Origin: Microstegium vimineum
Taxonomy: Eukaryota > Streptophyta > Magnoliopsida > Poales > Poaceae
Assembly (NCBI GenBank): GCA_022036555.1
Contig: CM039130.1
Location: forward strand, 9,765,964-9,829,963
Direction of reading: 5' to 3'
Length of the DNA stretch: 64,000 nt
A program made the translations under genes and the position numbers. Below the pieces are notes generated by a model. That model was not told where the DNA came from, made no database searches, and saw nothing but the letters and a program-made list of their open reading frames with translations. Shown in pieces: positions 10,589-22,619 of the stretch (position 1 is the stretch's first letter; each line of letters begins with the position of its first letter).

Positions 10589-11287
10589 TATACTTCGCCC
10601 TGTTTGACGTTAAATTCCTTTCATGTGTGATACATTATTTTAATTAAGCGCTTGAATCAACATGCTTTTAACCTTTTAAGGGTTATACTTCGCCCTGCTT
10701 GGCGTCAAACTAAAGCACAGCCAAGCATAAAATTTAGTAGTGTACTCCTAGCACTGTATCCCCACGTTTTAACAAAAAGAAAGTGAAATAAATAATAAAG
10801 TGAAAATGAAGAAGGAAGCTATGTGTAAATTGAGCTTCCATTATTAATTTGTAAGGTTTCTCATGGTCACACGCGTCTCTGTTGAATTTGATTTGATACG
10901 TCTCTTTCCTCATGTCATGTGGCGTCTTACTAGATTCCATTCCATGGCACAATTTCAACTAGCGCCTGAGAAAGCGAGGGCTATACGTCGTATGTTTGCT
11001 CCTGAAACCACACACGTCCCTGTCTCTTTCGAATAGCGCGCACCTTTTTTTCTTTTGGAAAATTTAGGATCTGTGTGAATAGTCGGGCCCACGTTCATGA
11101 AAAATCAAATTTGGCTTCCGTGCTCACTTTCAAAACTCTTTCCGAAACCCTTTTTTAATATCTACATGTATGGCACTCAAAATAATGTCTTTTTTTATGA
11201 TTCTTTTTTTTTAATTTGCCTGTGAGGCTTGAAAACAAAATTTTCATGTATGGCATTCGATCTGTTTCTGACACTTAACCATGTTAA
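10589..11287. other. Intergenic DNA upstream of CTP synthase
   Basis: No gene seen. The word TTATACTTCGCCCTG followed by a TTGRCGT variant occurs twice, near 10588 and 10682, a short direct repeat about 95 bp apart. The rest is AT-rich single-copy-looking sequence. Confidence 0.35.
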
Positions 11288-11452
11288 GTCTAGGATGAAA
11301 TGACCATTTTTGCTTTGACGAAAAAAGTGCAGAATTTAGTTTATCTGTTTTAGATTTCAAGTAATACTAAAGGTCACATTATTACTCCAAATCTAAAACA
11401 GACAAACTAAACTCTGTTTTTTTTTTGCCAGAAGTCATTTTACCCGTAAGTT
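11288..11452. repeat. Inverted repeat (hairpin MITE-like) upstream of CTP synthase
   Basis: The left arm (about 11288-11360) carries GAATTTAGTTTATCTGTTTT and the right arm (about 11386-11452) its complement AAAACAGACAAACTAAACTC, extending outwards to a shared GAAATGAC / GTCATTTTA stretch. The loop is about 25 bp. It ends about 100 bp before the first GGCCCA motif of the CTP synthase promoter. Confidence 0.5.
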
Positions 11453-11544
11453 GAAAAAAACGAGCCATACAAGGAAGACACGTTATTTTAAAGAAGATAA
11501 ATACCTCTTTTTTCAACATGAAACAGTCAGCCCCAAGAACTCCA

Positions 11545-11660
11545 AATCCCAGGCCCATGTCCAACAGGTCCATATCTAGTTAGACCCAGAGCCACCCAGC
11601 AAATCGGCCCAAACCCTAGGGCCCAGGATCCAAAACGGCAGCACCGAAAAATCCGGGCCG
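11545..11660 (+). promoter_or_regulatory. Promoter-proximal region of CTP synthase: GGCCCA motifs and telo-box
   Basis: GGCCCA occurs at 11552-11557 and 11606-11611, followed directly by the telo-box-like AAACCCTAG (11611-11619) and GGGCCCA (11619-11625). Site II (TGGGCY) plus telo-box combinations are known in plants from promoters of ribosomal-protein and cell-division genes, which fits an enzyme supplying nucleotides to growing cells. No clear TATA box is seen, so the start site is not placed. Confidence 0.55.
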
Positions 11661-11708
11661 CTAGCAAACGAATACAGTTGGCTCGCAGCGCTTGAGGCTA
11701 CAGTTTGC

Positions 11709-11758
11709 CTTCTTCTTCTTCTTCTTCTTCTTCTTCTTTCTTCTTCTTCTTCTTCTTC
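11709..11758 (+). repeat. (CTT)n microsatellite in the CTP synthase 5' leader
   Basis: Sixteen CTT-type triplets with one break (CTTTC at about 11737). It lies 120 bp before the ATG and is probably transcribed. CTT/GAA runs are common in plant 5' UTRs, and length variation between accessions is likely. Confidence 0.8.
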
Positions 11759-11877
11759 CCAACAAACAGCATCACTTCCGCTTCCCACAGCGGCCGCTCT
11801 CCCCCTTTCCAATCCCGCTTCCCAACAGCGGCGTATCCCCCCTCCCCACTCCGGGGCCTCCCGGGTCCGGCGCGACC

Positions 11878-14800
11878 ATGTCTTCGCCTTCGCCGCCAGC
11901 GGAAGAGGAGAGCCGTGCGCCGACCAAGTACGTGCTGATCACCGGCGGCGTCGTCAGCGGCCTCGGCAAGGGCGTCACAGCCAGCAGCATCGGCGTCGTC
12001 CTCAAGGCCTGCGGGCTCCGCGTCACCTGCATCAAGATCGGTACGGCGCGCTCCTCACTTCCTCCCGCGGCGTTTGGTCGGCGTTCCCGACTCCTACAAC
12101 CCTAGAGCCAAACGTTTTGGGGGCGGGGGTGGTCGGTCGGTCGGTCGGCGCGAGATAGGCGTGTGTGTTATTATTGGAGTGTGATGAATGCGACCCGCTC
12201 CCGTGATTTCCGCTAGGGTCTAATCTTTTCCGGATTAGGTAATTGGGTGGCAAAAGCGCTAGTTTGTTGGGTTCTGCTTGGAGTCCCAGTGGTCAATCTG
12301 GCAATTCTTTACTACGGCTTGGTGGAATTTGGGGGCAATGAGTAGCAGTCAAAGAGTACCCTGTTGGGGTTCCAGTTACTACTTGTCACCTTGGCTTCTA
12401 GTGAGATGAAAGTTATTGGTACACCATGAATTGATGATGCTGGTTGTCAGGTTTTGAAGGCTTGTTGCTGTCTCACTTGTACCAGTCCTTTTGTTGAGCT
12501 TTTTTAGGTGAACCTTTCGTTCCACTGTGAAGGTTGCTGTTGGGCCTTTTAGTGGCCTTCCATTGTCGTTTTATTGGAATGGGACACTGTACCCATCCTT
12601 TTAAGCTTCTCAATGACTTTCTGTCTAAAGTGGGGCTACCTTTAGGATCTCTTACTATCACAAAATGTTCAGGGTTATTTTTTTTCTGTGCGAATTTACA
12701 GTACAAATGTTTTTCTTATGTGGATGTTCAATCGTTTGGTGGGGCTTTAGTCCGTCCGGCATTGCTCTTACTGCTTTGGTCTCTCTCTCTCTCTTTTTTT
12801 TAGATCCGTACTTGAACACAGATGCTGGTACAATGTCCCCATTTGAGCATGGTGAGGTGTTTGTTCTTGATGATGGTGGAGAGGTACACCTCCCTAATAC
12901 TTGCATTCAATACACATTCTTTAAATTTGCAGTCTTCGTGGTAATCTACCTAACATGCGGTATCTGTAGGTTGACTTGGATTTGGGGAATTATGAGCGTT
13001 TCATAGATGTTACTCTGACGAGGGATAACAACATTACCACCGGAAAGATATACCAGGTGAGTATCTTCTGCCTCAAGGAAATGCTTGCTTTTTCTCATTT
13101 GAGATTGTAAACTGATAGTTTCTGCTTCTTTCAGTCTGTCATTGAGAAGGAGAGAAGGGGTGATTATCTTGGAAAGACTGTACAGGTAATTCTTCTATGG
13201 CACTTATTACTCGAGTTGCATTGTATGGACTACCCATATGGCAAAATCTGAAACACCTATGGTTTCAAATATACAGGTTGTTCCTCATGTCACTGATGAA
13301 ATAAAACAGTGGATACAGTCAGTGTCTTCAGTTCCTGTGGATGGGCAGACTCGTCCAGCTGATGTTTGTGTTATTGAATTGGGAGGCACTGTAGGTAGGG
13401 TTTTATGACATGTTACGATCTGACACTTCTGTAACTATTAATGTAGCAGATTAATTGATTTCGCTCTTATTTCAGGTGATATTGAATCAATGCCATTCAT
13501 TGAAGCTTTGCGCCAATTATCCTTTTCTCTTGGTATAGCTGGTTTTTCTATTTTAATTTCCCACTCTATAATTGCTGCGATATGTTTTGGTGTTACAACT
13601 TACACTCTTATGAGACTTGTATTGTTTCTCACGGTCTATTTTTTCTATTAATTTTTTTGGGAACAGTCGGACCCATAAATTAGGGTGCACTTTCTGCACT
13701 GCCATTTCTTTTATGCTAATGTAGCATTCAAATATTTTACATTTCTTGGAAGTAAATGCATCTTTATTTTAGTGAGTATCATTAATGTGACTCATACTCT
13801 TATATGCGTGTTCTAGGCAAGGAGAATTTCTGCCTCATACACGTTAGCCTCGTTCCAGTATTGGGTGTAGTTGGTGAGCAGGTAAACAATTCTTCCTTTA
13901 GTGGCGTGCTGCTTACTGCTCCTTCTATCCTGAAATGAGGGAAACAATCACATTACACACACTTTTCAAGTCTTGTATCATGACATAGTTGCTGGTACTG
14001 GCAATCTGACATTCTTATTTCCCTTTTTTGTAGAAAACTAAACCAACACAACACAGTGTACGAGAACTAAGAGCCTTGGGTCTGACTCCTGATCTTCTAG
14101 CATGCCGGTCAGCACAGGTAATGCAAAAACATAAAAAAGTTAATAACTAATAGCAGATTCTTTAGAATATGCCTAAATTCATTCTCATGTATTGGATATT
14201 TGTGACTACAAGTCTGCTGTTGAACTTGGTTTTTTATTTTCTGTGATGAATTTTGTTCCAAGCAGTCATTAGCTCATTTTAATCTGCCGTGGCTTAGTAC
14301 ATGTACCTTTTTTTGTTCATGTGTTTCTTGCTGTAAAATTGTTTTATTCTCGTCCCATTTGTATTTATAAGCTTTCCTTTTTAATCTGAGCTATGTTTAT
14401 CTGTTATTTCAGCCACTAATAGGATCTGTTAAAGAGAAGCTTTCACAATTTTGCCATGTCCCGGTATGTTTCATGGTTAAATCTGGAAAAATGCTGCTTA
14501 TCCACAGTGTTTCTTGACTCACATTCTGGTCTTAATTTCTGTAGGTCGAGAACATACTCAACATCCATGATGTTCCAAATTTATGGCATGTCCCACTTAT
14601 TCTTAGAGTGAGTTACAAAGTTCACTTAAACCTTAGCCTTGAATTTGTGTAGAAATATATTGAGTCTATATATGGATTGTATTTAGTGTTGCTGCAGCAC
14701 AAATTTTGACGAGTACTGGTTTTGCAGAACCAAAAGGCTCATGAAGCTATAATCAAACAACTAAACCTTGCTAGGTGAGTCAGACAATTACTGAAAGTCA

Positions 14801-17800
14801 GTGCTTATCAATGTAGAGTAAATGGATGGTCTGCACATGGAATGTTTTGTAATTTACCCATAACAGTATTTTTAGAAGTGCTTGGCACCAGTTGTTTTTA
14901 AGCAGTGATTCATTTACTGTTGAGAAACCATATATATTGCCACTATTGGCAAATGATTGGCTTAAACTTCATTTTTTTTAACTATGTTTGAAATCATCCT
15001 AATTAATGTTGAAAGGCTTAGGGCATGTTTGAATCTTTAGCACCATGCTAAATTTTAGCAGCTAAACTTTAGCTCCTAAATTGTAGCACCTAAAGTTTAG
15101 CACAAGGGTGTTTGAATCCATAGTCTAAAGTTTATGACTACAATATAAAATGAACGTTTAGCACAGTTTAGAACCTATTTGGGTGCTAAAGTTTTTAGCA
15201 CAAAAATTAGGCATGGACCACTTTTAGGACACATGTTTGAATCTTTAGTGCTAAAAAATAAGCTAAAAGTGTTGTGCTAATTTTTAGACCCTGGATTCAA
15301 ACATGCCCTTACTCAAACTGTTTTGGTGTAATTGATTGAGATGATTACATTGTATTTATTGCAATGGCATCCCCTGTTTTAATTTATTGTGGTATGGACT
15401 TGTGGTTACTATATCTTGTAAGATACTACCAATATCATCTTGTTCTTGTTTTATAGATCTGCTGGACCACCTGAGTTACGAGATTGGACAGATATGGCTG
15501 AGTTGTATGATAACCTCAAGAACTCTGTTAGTGTTGTAATAGTATTTGATTGTCGATTCTTTTGTTGGTGCAGAAGAAGTCTGAATGAATATCATTATTA
15601 TGCAGGTTAAAGTTGCTTTGGTTGGGAAGTATACTAATCTGACAGATTCTTACCTATCAGTGGTGAAGGTTGGTACAGCTGATCCTTACATATCAGTGGC
15701 ATAGTTAAGTAGCTAGCCAATTGTGATAATTAGTCTGCGAGCACAAAATTTGAGTTATATTTTATGTGGTGCAAATAATTATTATTGTTACAGTTATTTC
15801 CATGGTTTCCTAGAGTATAAACAATTGTTCTCTAATAATTGTTAAATACCTGATGCTTTGAGTTGCCATAATGTGTTTTTACGGTGGATGCAATTTGGAT
15901 TCATGTACTATCATGAAAAATGTTTTTTTTCTAATTCGTTTTTGCATGTCTTAATTTATTCCAGGCTCTCCTACATGCCAGTGTTGCCTGTTCGTTAAAG
16001 CCATCTATCCAGTGGATTGCAGCTTCAGATCTTGAAGATGCAACTGCAATAACTGTAAGCCACTAACCATGTATTCTAAGGGGGTGTTTAGTTCCCTTCA
16101 AAATTCCAAAACTTTACTAGATTCCGTGTCACATTGAATGCTTGGACACATGCATGTAGCACTAAGTATAGGAAAAAAAACTAATTGCACAGTTGTCTGT
16201 AATTTGTGAGATAAGTATCTCAGTACCCCATAGCATTTTTATCTTTCTTAGCTCAAGTTTTCTGTATCAAGGTTTTTGTACTTTCAGTTTCACATTTGTA
16301 TACAGTCAATTTCCTAATATTTTGTTGTTTGTCCTTTCTTCGTATGTGTTACTGCATCCCGTGATGACAATTTTTTCAATAGGCACCAGATGCCCATGCT
16401 GAAGCCTGGGAAACTCTTAAAGTGAGTGCCAATTGTATTTCTTTGCTATTTTACATATGCAGTCAATTTTGAATGTTAATATTATAAAATCTGAAAATTG
16501 TAGGGTTCATCGTGCATTTTGATACCTGGAGGATTTGGGGATCGTGGAATCTCAGGGATGATATTGGCTGCAAAATATGCTCGTGAGAATAAAGTTCCAT
16601 ATCTTGGTATTTGCTTGGGCATGCAGATATCAGTGATTGAGATGTCCAGACATGTGTGTTTGCTTCCTTTTTTCTTTTACTTAAAAACTATCCCTATAGA
16701 TTCTTACTTCTATTATTATGCTTTTCTAGGTCCTGGGCCTGGGAGATGCAGACAGTGAAGAGTTTAACAAGGATACACCAAATCATGTTGTTATGTACAT
16801 GCCTGAGGTACTGTTAAGTTTATGGAAGAGACAGGACTTTGAAAAGCTTGATTTAATGCCTTGACAATGAACTGTTCAGGTTTCAAAAACACATATGGGA
16901 AACACAATGAGGTTGGGTTGCAGGAGAACATTCTTCAGCAAACCTGATTGTCTTACATCAAAATTGTATGGGCATTGATTCTTTCTTGGTTAATATCATA
17001 CTATTTTCTCTGGTATTATTGAATTTAGCTTGTTTGGAAACTCAATCCATTGTCATCCACACTGTTAAATGGCTTATGTAGCTGTGTTATATAGAGCTTA
17101 CCTTACTTGGTAGTGAATATATTTTTGTCCATCACATTCCTAAATGTGGCTTCTGTTTAGTTGAGATTTGGTGCAGGCCCTTGGTTATTGATCATCTTTA
17201 ACATTTGCCCTGTATAAAAATATATTGCATATTCTCACTTGGATTATTGATCAAAACTTTTAGGTATGGAAGTCCTTCACATTTAGATGAGCGTCATCGT
17301 CATAGATATGAGGTTTGCATCAATCTTTGTTTCTAAACATCCTATTAGTCTTTATGTGCATTGTAGTCATATGCTTGGAACTGATTACTTGTTTCTTTTT
17401 TATTTATTTATTATAGGTCAATCCCTCTTTTGTTCCCATGCTTGAAAGTGCTGGTCTTCATTTTGTTGGTTGTGACGAAAGTCGAAAGCGCATGGAGGTA
17501 CTAAGCAAATAGCCTATGCTATTCTTGGGTCTTGGATTTCTTTTCCAAAGCCTGAACCTACTTGCACCTATGAGCAGATTGTGGAGCTACAAGATCATCC
17601 ATTCTATGTAGGTGTTCAGTTCCACCCAGAGTTCAAATCAAGGCCTCGAAGACCTTCACCTCCTTTTACAGGTGAAAACCTTTTTTTTATTATTATTGAA
17701 AATAACTTGTAAAATCGAAATAAAAAGTTGTGAACTGGTCTAGTGGAATTTGCATTACAACGCTTCTTTGGTTAACTGTACTAGTGTCTTGAGTTCTTTT

Positions 17801-17943
17801 TAGTTTTTACCAGCAGTCTAAAATCTGTTGTGTAGGACTGATATTATTTGTTTTGGATCTATGCAGGTCTAATACTGGCGGCCACTAAACAACTGGGAAC
17901 AATTTTGAATAGCTCGAATGGCTATGATGGGGCTTCTGACTAA
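11878..17943 (+). CDS. CTP synthase (glutamine-hydrolysing), 22 coding exons
   Basis: Makes CTP from UTP, ATP and glutamine, the last step of cytosolic pyrimidine nucleotide synthesis. Exons by GT-AG boundaries: 11878-12040, 12804-12883, 12970-13056, 13135-13185, 13277-13394, 13476-13532, 13817-13881, 14034-14117, 14413-14463, 14545-14607, 14728-14774, 15457-15526, 15606-15668, 15965-16054, 16383-16421, 16504-16653, 16730-16807, 16880-16965, 17264-17312, 17417-17497, 17578-17671, 17867-17943. They join without a frame break to 580 codons, a usual length. The synthetase domain starts with ITGGVVSGLGKG at residues 21-32 and DPYLNTDAGTMSPFEHGEV. The class I glutamine amidotransferase domain has the nucleophile in GICLGMQ (Cys413) and His540/Glu542 in VQFHPEF. 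Family members usually begin at M-K-Y; here 16 residues (MSSPSPPAEEESRAPT) precede that point. The ATG at 11878 is the only in-frame AUG seen after the leader. A Tourist MITE lies in intron 11 and a second MITE piece in intron 14. Confidence 0.93.
15021..15308. mobile_element. Tourist-like (PIF/Harbinger) MITE in CTP synthase intron 11
   Basis: The 288-bp element begins GGGCATGTTTGAATC and ends GATTCAAACATGCCC, a perfect 15-bp inverted repeat, and is flanked by TTA on both sides (15018-15020 and 15309-15311), the PIF/Harbinger target site. The interior repeats TTTAGCAC/GTGCTAAA words in both orientations. Both splice sites of the host intron are far from it. Confidence 0.85.
16080..16213. mobile_element. 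Truncated grass MITE in CTP synthase intron 14
   Basis: The left end GGGGGTGTTTAGTTCC is followed by TTGGACACATGCATGTAG and AACTAATTGCACAGTT, the conserved core of a very common grass MITE whose full form ends in CTAAACACCCCC. The right half is missing here, so it is a truncated copy. Confidence 0.6.
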
Positions 17944-18380
17944 TGTCAGGTAACACGTTCTGAAACTCCGTTATTCCTCAGACATTTTCTCTGCGTACGT
18001 AAGTTGTAACTAATGTTTCTGAACATTTGGTTTATGAATGGAACTATTGTTTCTTTTGCAGATAGGGATCTCCCTTTGGGTGAGAAGCATTTAGCTCGTT
18101 GCTGCAGAAACCCAAGTTGTTTCGATGTACCGGAAATCAATCTGAGCCTGAAGAAAAGTTTTATTTTTTCTTTTTGCTCTCGAGACCACCTGAGTGGCGT
18201 GGGGATGGAACATCATGATTTTGTTGACTGTTATGTGCTTGTCCTCCCATCATTGCCATTCCAATTGAGCTTACCAGCTGTCAGTGCTTCCATCTTTGCG
18301 ATTGCAGTTGAGATTAACAGCAGTAAGTGATTCTGAGCAAGGTATAAAGTTTGAGAGAAGGTCAAGTTTGTTTTTGGCCA
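17944..18380 (+). other. CTP synthase 3' UTR, probably with one intron
   Basis: Six bases after the stop a GT donor follows CAG (17947-17949), and TTTTGCAG ends at 18061, so a 111-bp 3' UTR intron (17950-18061... acceptor G at 18061) is likely. The following 300 bases read as untranslated leader-like sequence. The polyadenylation site is not obvious and the end is approximate. Confidence 0.45.
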
Positions 18381-21300
18381 CGCAATTTTAAAACCAGAAA
18401 TACTTGACCATTGTGCTGAAGGGTCGGTCCAATGGTACTATGGTAGGCCAGCCAGTCCAATGGGGCCACTATCAACACTGGAAGTTGACTTTTTATTTTT
18501 CTGATAATAATGGCTTTATCTTCTTAAATTAAAATGCATAACTAATTTATTTTAAATAAGAAAAATATATAACTAGTATCATTTTTTTCTTATAAAAAAT
18601 ATAATGTGTCTATTGGTGCAAGATTTTGAACTATATGCTTTTTCTTGTGCTTATTCCTAGTGTTTTGTTGCTTGTAGATTGGTTTGGTGGTTATTTAAAT
18701 TATTTTTTTGTGCTAAACTAAATGAGATTGAACAAGAGAAAATCAACTGCAAATGGAGTAGAAAATATGTTGGAGTCAATCAAATTTACAAAAATATCTT
18801 ATGGAGGCCTAGTGATACCACACTAGTTGCAATGGAATCCAAATGTTCGAGGTTTGTGTCATCGTTTAGGTCTTTTTTTATTTATTAGTATTTTATGGAT
18901 TTTCTTGATCAATCTTAGATACCATATAGTTCAAATTCATGGATTTAACAAATCTTGAGTATAATATAGTTACTGATTATTAAATTAAACAATAGGATAT
19001 AGAAACAAATAAGCAAAATACTACTTCCTCCATTTCAAATTAGATCTTGTTTGGCCTTTTTTTAATTATAGCTTTTGCTATGCATTTAGATATACAAAGT
19101 ATGTCTAAATACATAATTTTTACTATATGAGTATTTTTTTTAAAAAAAGGTGTTATGTATTTATGTTGATAAATTTGTAAAGGAAATTTAGAAAATAAAC
19201 TTTCTTTTTATTATTTTTCTTTTAAAATTACAAATCCACCTTATAACGTTTTAAGGTGACCAAGCTTTAGCTATTCGACACTGATAATCACTATGGTATA
19301 GTGTGGTGCAACAAAACACAAACTCGAACGAAAGTTGTGGCCCAAATTGGACTTCGTCCATTATCTATATGTAAATATTCAAAAACTACTAGAGTTATTG
19401 CCTACTCTATTTGGATGATGATGTTTTGTTATGAGAAAAAAAAAACTGGCTGATGTTTTATTATGAAAAAAAATATGGTATCGTAATACAGGACGTGATG
19501 AAAGGTTGAACTGGCCATGACATATGACATGAGCCGTACAATATTATTAGCAAAGGTTTTCATAAGACAGACTAGTAGAGAAGTGGAAGACACCTTGTTA
19601 CTCGTCTGAACGTTTATTTGTTTTTTTTCTGTGTTCAAGTCCATACCGTGTTCTCGTGGGGGCCGGGGCAAACATGGGCAACAAGAAATAGAGCTCAAAA
19701 TGAACATCCATTAACTCTTGATAGATGACAACGCGTTTGGTTTGCTAATAAAAAATTCACTACTACTTTCTAGATTTCTTTTTTTCAGTCTACTCCTTCA
19801 GTTTCTTAAAAGTACAGAGAAGGGCACTAATATTTATGATGATGTGTAAATGAACTATAGAATATATATTTTCAATGAATCTATTATTTGAAGGTACAAA
19901 TATTGATCATATTTTCTGTACATCTAAGTTAAACTTAAGTTTGACTTAGTCTAAGTCTAAAATATCATTCTTTTTTTTGGGACATGGGTGTATTTAACAG
20001 CTATATTTTGATTGGGACCTATATATCGTGGCCTTTGTTTTTTTTGTTTTTTTTTTTGAAGAATTTATAGCGTGGCATCTGAATGAACATGAAGAAGTAT
20101 GTACACAGACAGTTAGACACAGTGCCAAGTATCCCATCAGGTTAAACTTGGGTTCAGGCAAGTCTGACTTCCACTGTTACAGTAACAATGCTGTAGCCAT
20201 GTGAAACAGCGAACTAGGTCGTGCTAGGTTTAGGTAACCTCGAAGTATGTGTCCCCAGGCCCTCTTTGTTTAGCTGTCAGGGTCTTCTGAAGAGATTTGG
20301 CACTAGGATGCTCTGGTATCTTTCTCCAAGGTATATACGGAAAGATTCATGAAACTCATGTGGGCATAATAAAGAAATTAGGCCGAGAGGTTACTGACTG
20401 ACAATCTTGGCTGTTTGTGACAGTTTCCTTGCATGCTGTTATGTTAGCCTGATCAAGCAAGCAACCAATGTCCTTTGAAAAGGTACCCCTAGCAGACTTT
20501 GGTTGCAGTTACAAGCAATTGTTCTTTGAGAGGTGAGATGACTTCTGCTTCCCTCTCACTCTCTCCTCAAAACATCCCCTGCTGCCCTGGGATTAGAGTA
20601 TCAACCCAGGGTAGCTTAGGCTAACATAACACCATTGGTAGTATCCCTACCAACCGGTTAGGCTCCACATCTGGTGGAAATCCAAATCAAGACCAGTGCT
20701 CAGTAATAAGATTACTAATCTAGCAGAACACTGCAGTGTCTGCAGGGGACAAGGCACAAGTGTCAAATGTAAAGCTGACCTTCAGAGGCACTAAAGGGTC
20801 TACCAACATTAGTTAAAAAAGGCGGGGGCCATTATCCTGGCAGAATCTTGAACCTCGATGGGGCAATTCAATGTGATGGACCAAAGCGAGTTCTAAGCAT
20901 TGAAAATTCCAATTACCAGCAGAGTGAGTACAAAATACGGCCCTCCCACTCAAAAGAAGAAGAAGAAGCAATTGTCACTTTTTGAAAAGTCAAGCAATTT
21001 TAAATTTGAACAGAATTTTATACAAAAGAGTACTATAATTTATGATACCGAATAATATACGACACGATTAATCATGAAATATATTTTCATAATAAAATTA
21101 TTTAGAGTCATAAACATCAATAGTATTTTCTATACAATTAATTAAATTTTATTTTTTTTACAACATACAAATCCAAATTACATCTTTTTAGGAGGGGTTC
21201 GTACAAAAAAAAAACTTTTTAGGAGGAGGCAGGAACGGGGAGCTGACTACAGACTGGCAGAGAAGACATCAGTTACATTTTTCTATGTCTACTGTTTGGT

Positions 21301-22619
21301 CAGGTCGATGCAAGGTTCAACAAATCAACAGATCTAGTAACAGGGGAAAGAAAAAAGAACCATGCCAGGACAATATTGATTCCCATTTGACGTGCTGGAT
21401 TGTTAATGGTTGTGTCTCTGCATCGATCCGTGCGGCTGCCTTATTCAGTAACAGTGTATCTCACTACAGGCAGGGTTAATGGCAATTTATTATCAAGCAA
21501 CCAAATTTAGTACCCATGATGAGTATTTGCTGCTTTAGCTGGAGATTAACCGGAGATATACAGGCATACCATACACAGGTTTAATATGCATGCTTACCTG
21601 GCAAGGTTGTCCAGTAATGCAGTCTGCACGCCATGCTTTGATGATGTGTAAACAAATATCTGTCCCTGTTAACAAGTGCAGAAAGTGGTAGAAGCAAACA
21701 TGGTTTAAAAAGCAAGTGTGAGTGCTCAATTTTTCAGTGGTTCAACCTTTGCTGCGTATAATATATGCATGCAAGTTCATATGATTTTGCAGTTTCTGCA
21801 GAGCTGAGGAAGCTTGTCGTGGTAGAGTTGCGCCAAAGAGTTGGTGTACTAACTTTAGCTATTATAAGGTTTTAGGCACATGTGAATGTGATTCGTCCAT
21901 CGCCCTCTCATGTCCCTGCAATAGGGTCAAAAGCAATGCAATTTATTCGTGCCACAGGTGCTAAAACCTACTATAAATTACATGAAAAAGACTGATTAGC
22001 TCTGGAGTAACAGTACTTAGCTTTGCCAATAGGTCATTCTACAGGACAATGGTTTGAGTCAAACCATGTTGCTTTGGCCACAAGCAGAATGCACCTCTCA
22101 TGGGAATCGGTCGCGTGAATATGATAACTATTGTTACCTGGGCCCATATTTTGCCCTATAGGTAATGCATTGCCATCCAAGCACTTCTACTCAATCCAAT
22201 CCACGGTTATGCACTATATAGAATACTAACTCACCAAGGTAGGGTTAGAAATTAAAGCCAAATAGACAGCAACAAATCTGAAAACACCAAACAAACAAAA
22301 TACATGAGGGTAACATTAATTGTAGATTGTAACATACATGCACAATACAGTTACATACTTCTGGAAAAAAAAGATTTAAAATGAATGCCATTTTTATTCA
22401 TAATGGCACAGTACAATCAGACAGTAACACCGATGATGCCATTGATGTTTAGTAGGTACAAAGTTACACATTTCACATAGATCCAACAGAAATTTACCGT
22501 TACTGAAATATCGCAAAATAAATGTGATTCTTTGTCACACTTCCACATTTGAAAGGAAGCAAACCGTTGAGGAAGTATCATGTACTGGTTTCTGCATCAA
22601 GTGTACTTCTGACTCCATC
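18381..22619. other. Intergenic region with MITE relics, no gene recognised
   Basis: AT-rich stretches at about 19022-19265 (starting CTTCCTCCATTTCAAATTAG) and about 20990-21200 look like decayed one-ended Stowaway-type MITEs. The part from 20100 to 20900 has a more even base composition and could be an untranslated or captured sequence, but it holds no convincing frame. The last 200 bases may be the old 3' UTR of the pseudogene that follows. Confidence 0.4.

Noticed and set aside
11692..11877. In-frame extension of CTP synthase through the CTT run
   Set aside because: The upstream codon at 11692 is TTG, not ATG, and the encoded stretch is a phenylalanine run from the microsatellite.
20100..20930. 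Even-composition stretch considered as a non-coding RNA gene or SINE
   Set aside because: No A/B boxes with right spacing, poly-A tail, hairpin or target duplication could be supported by eye.
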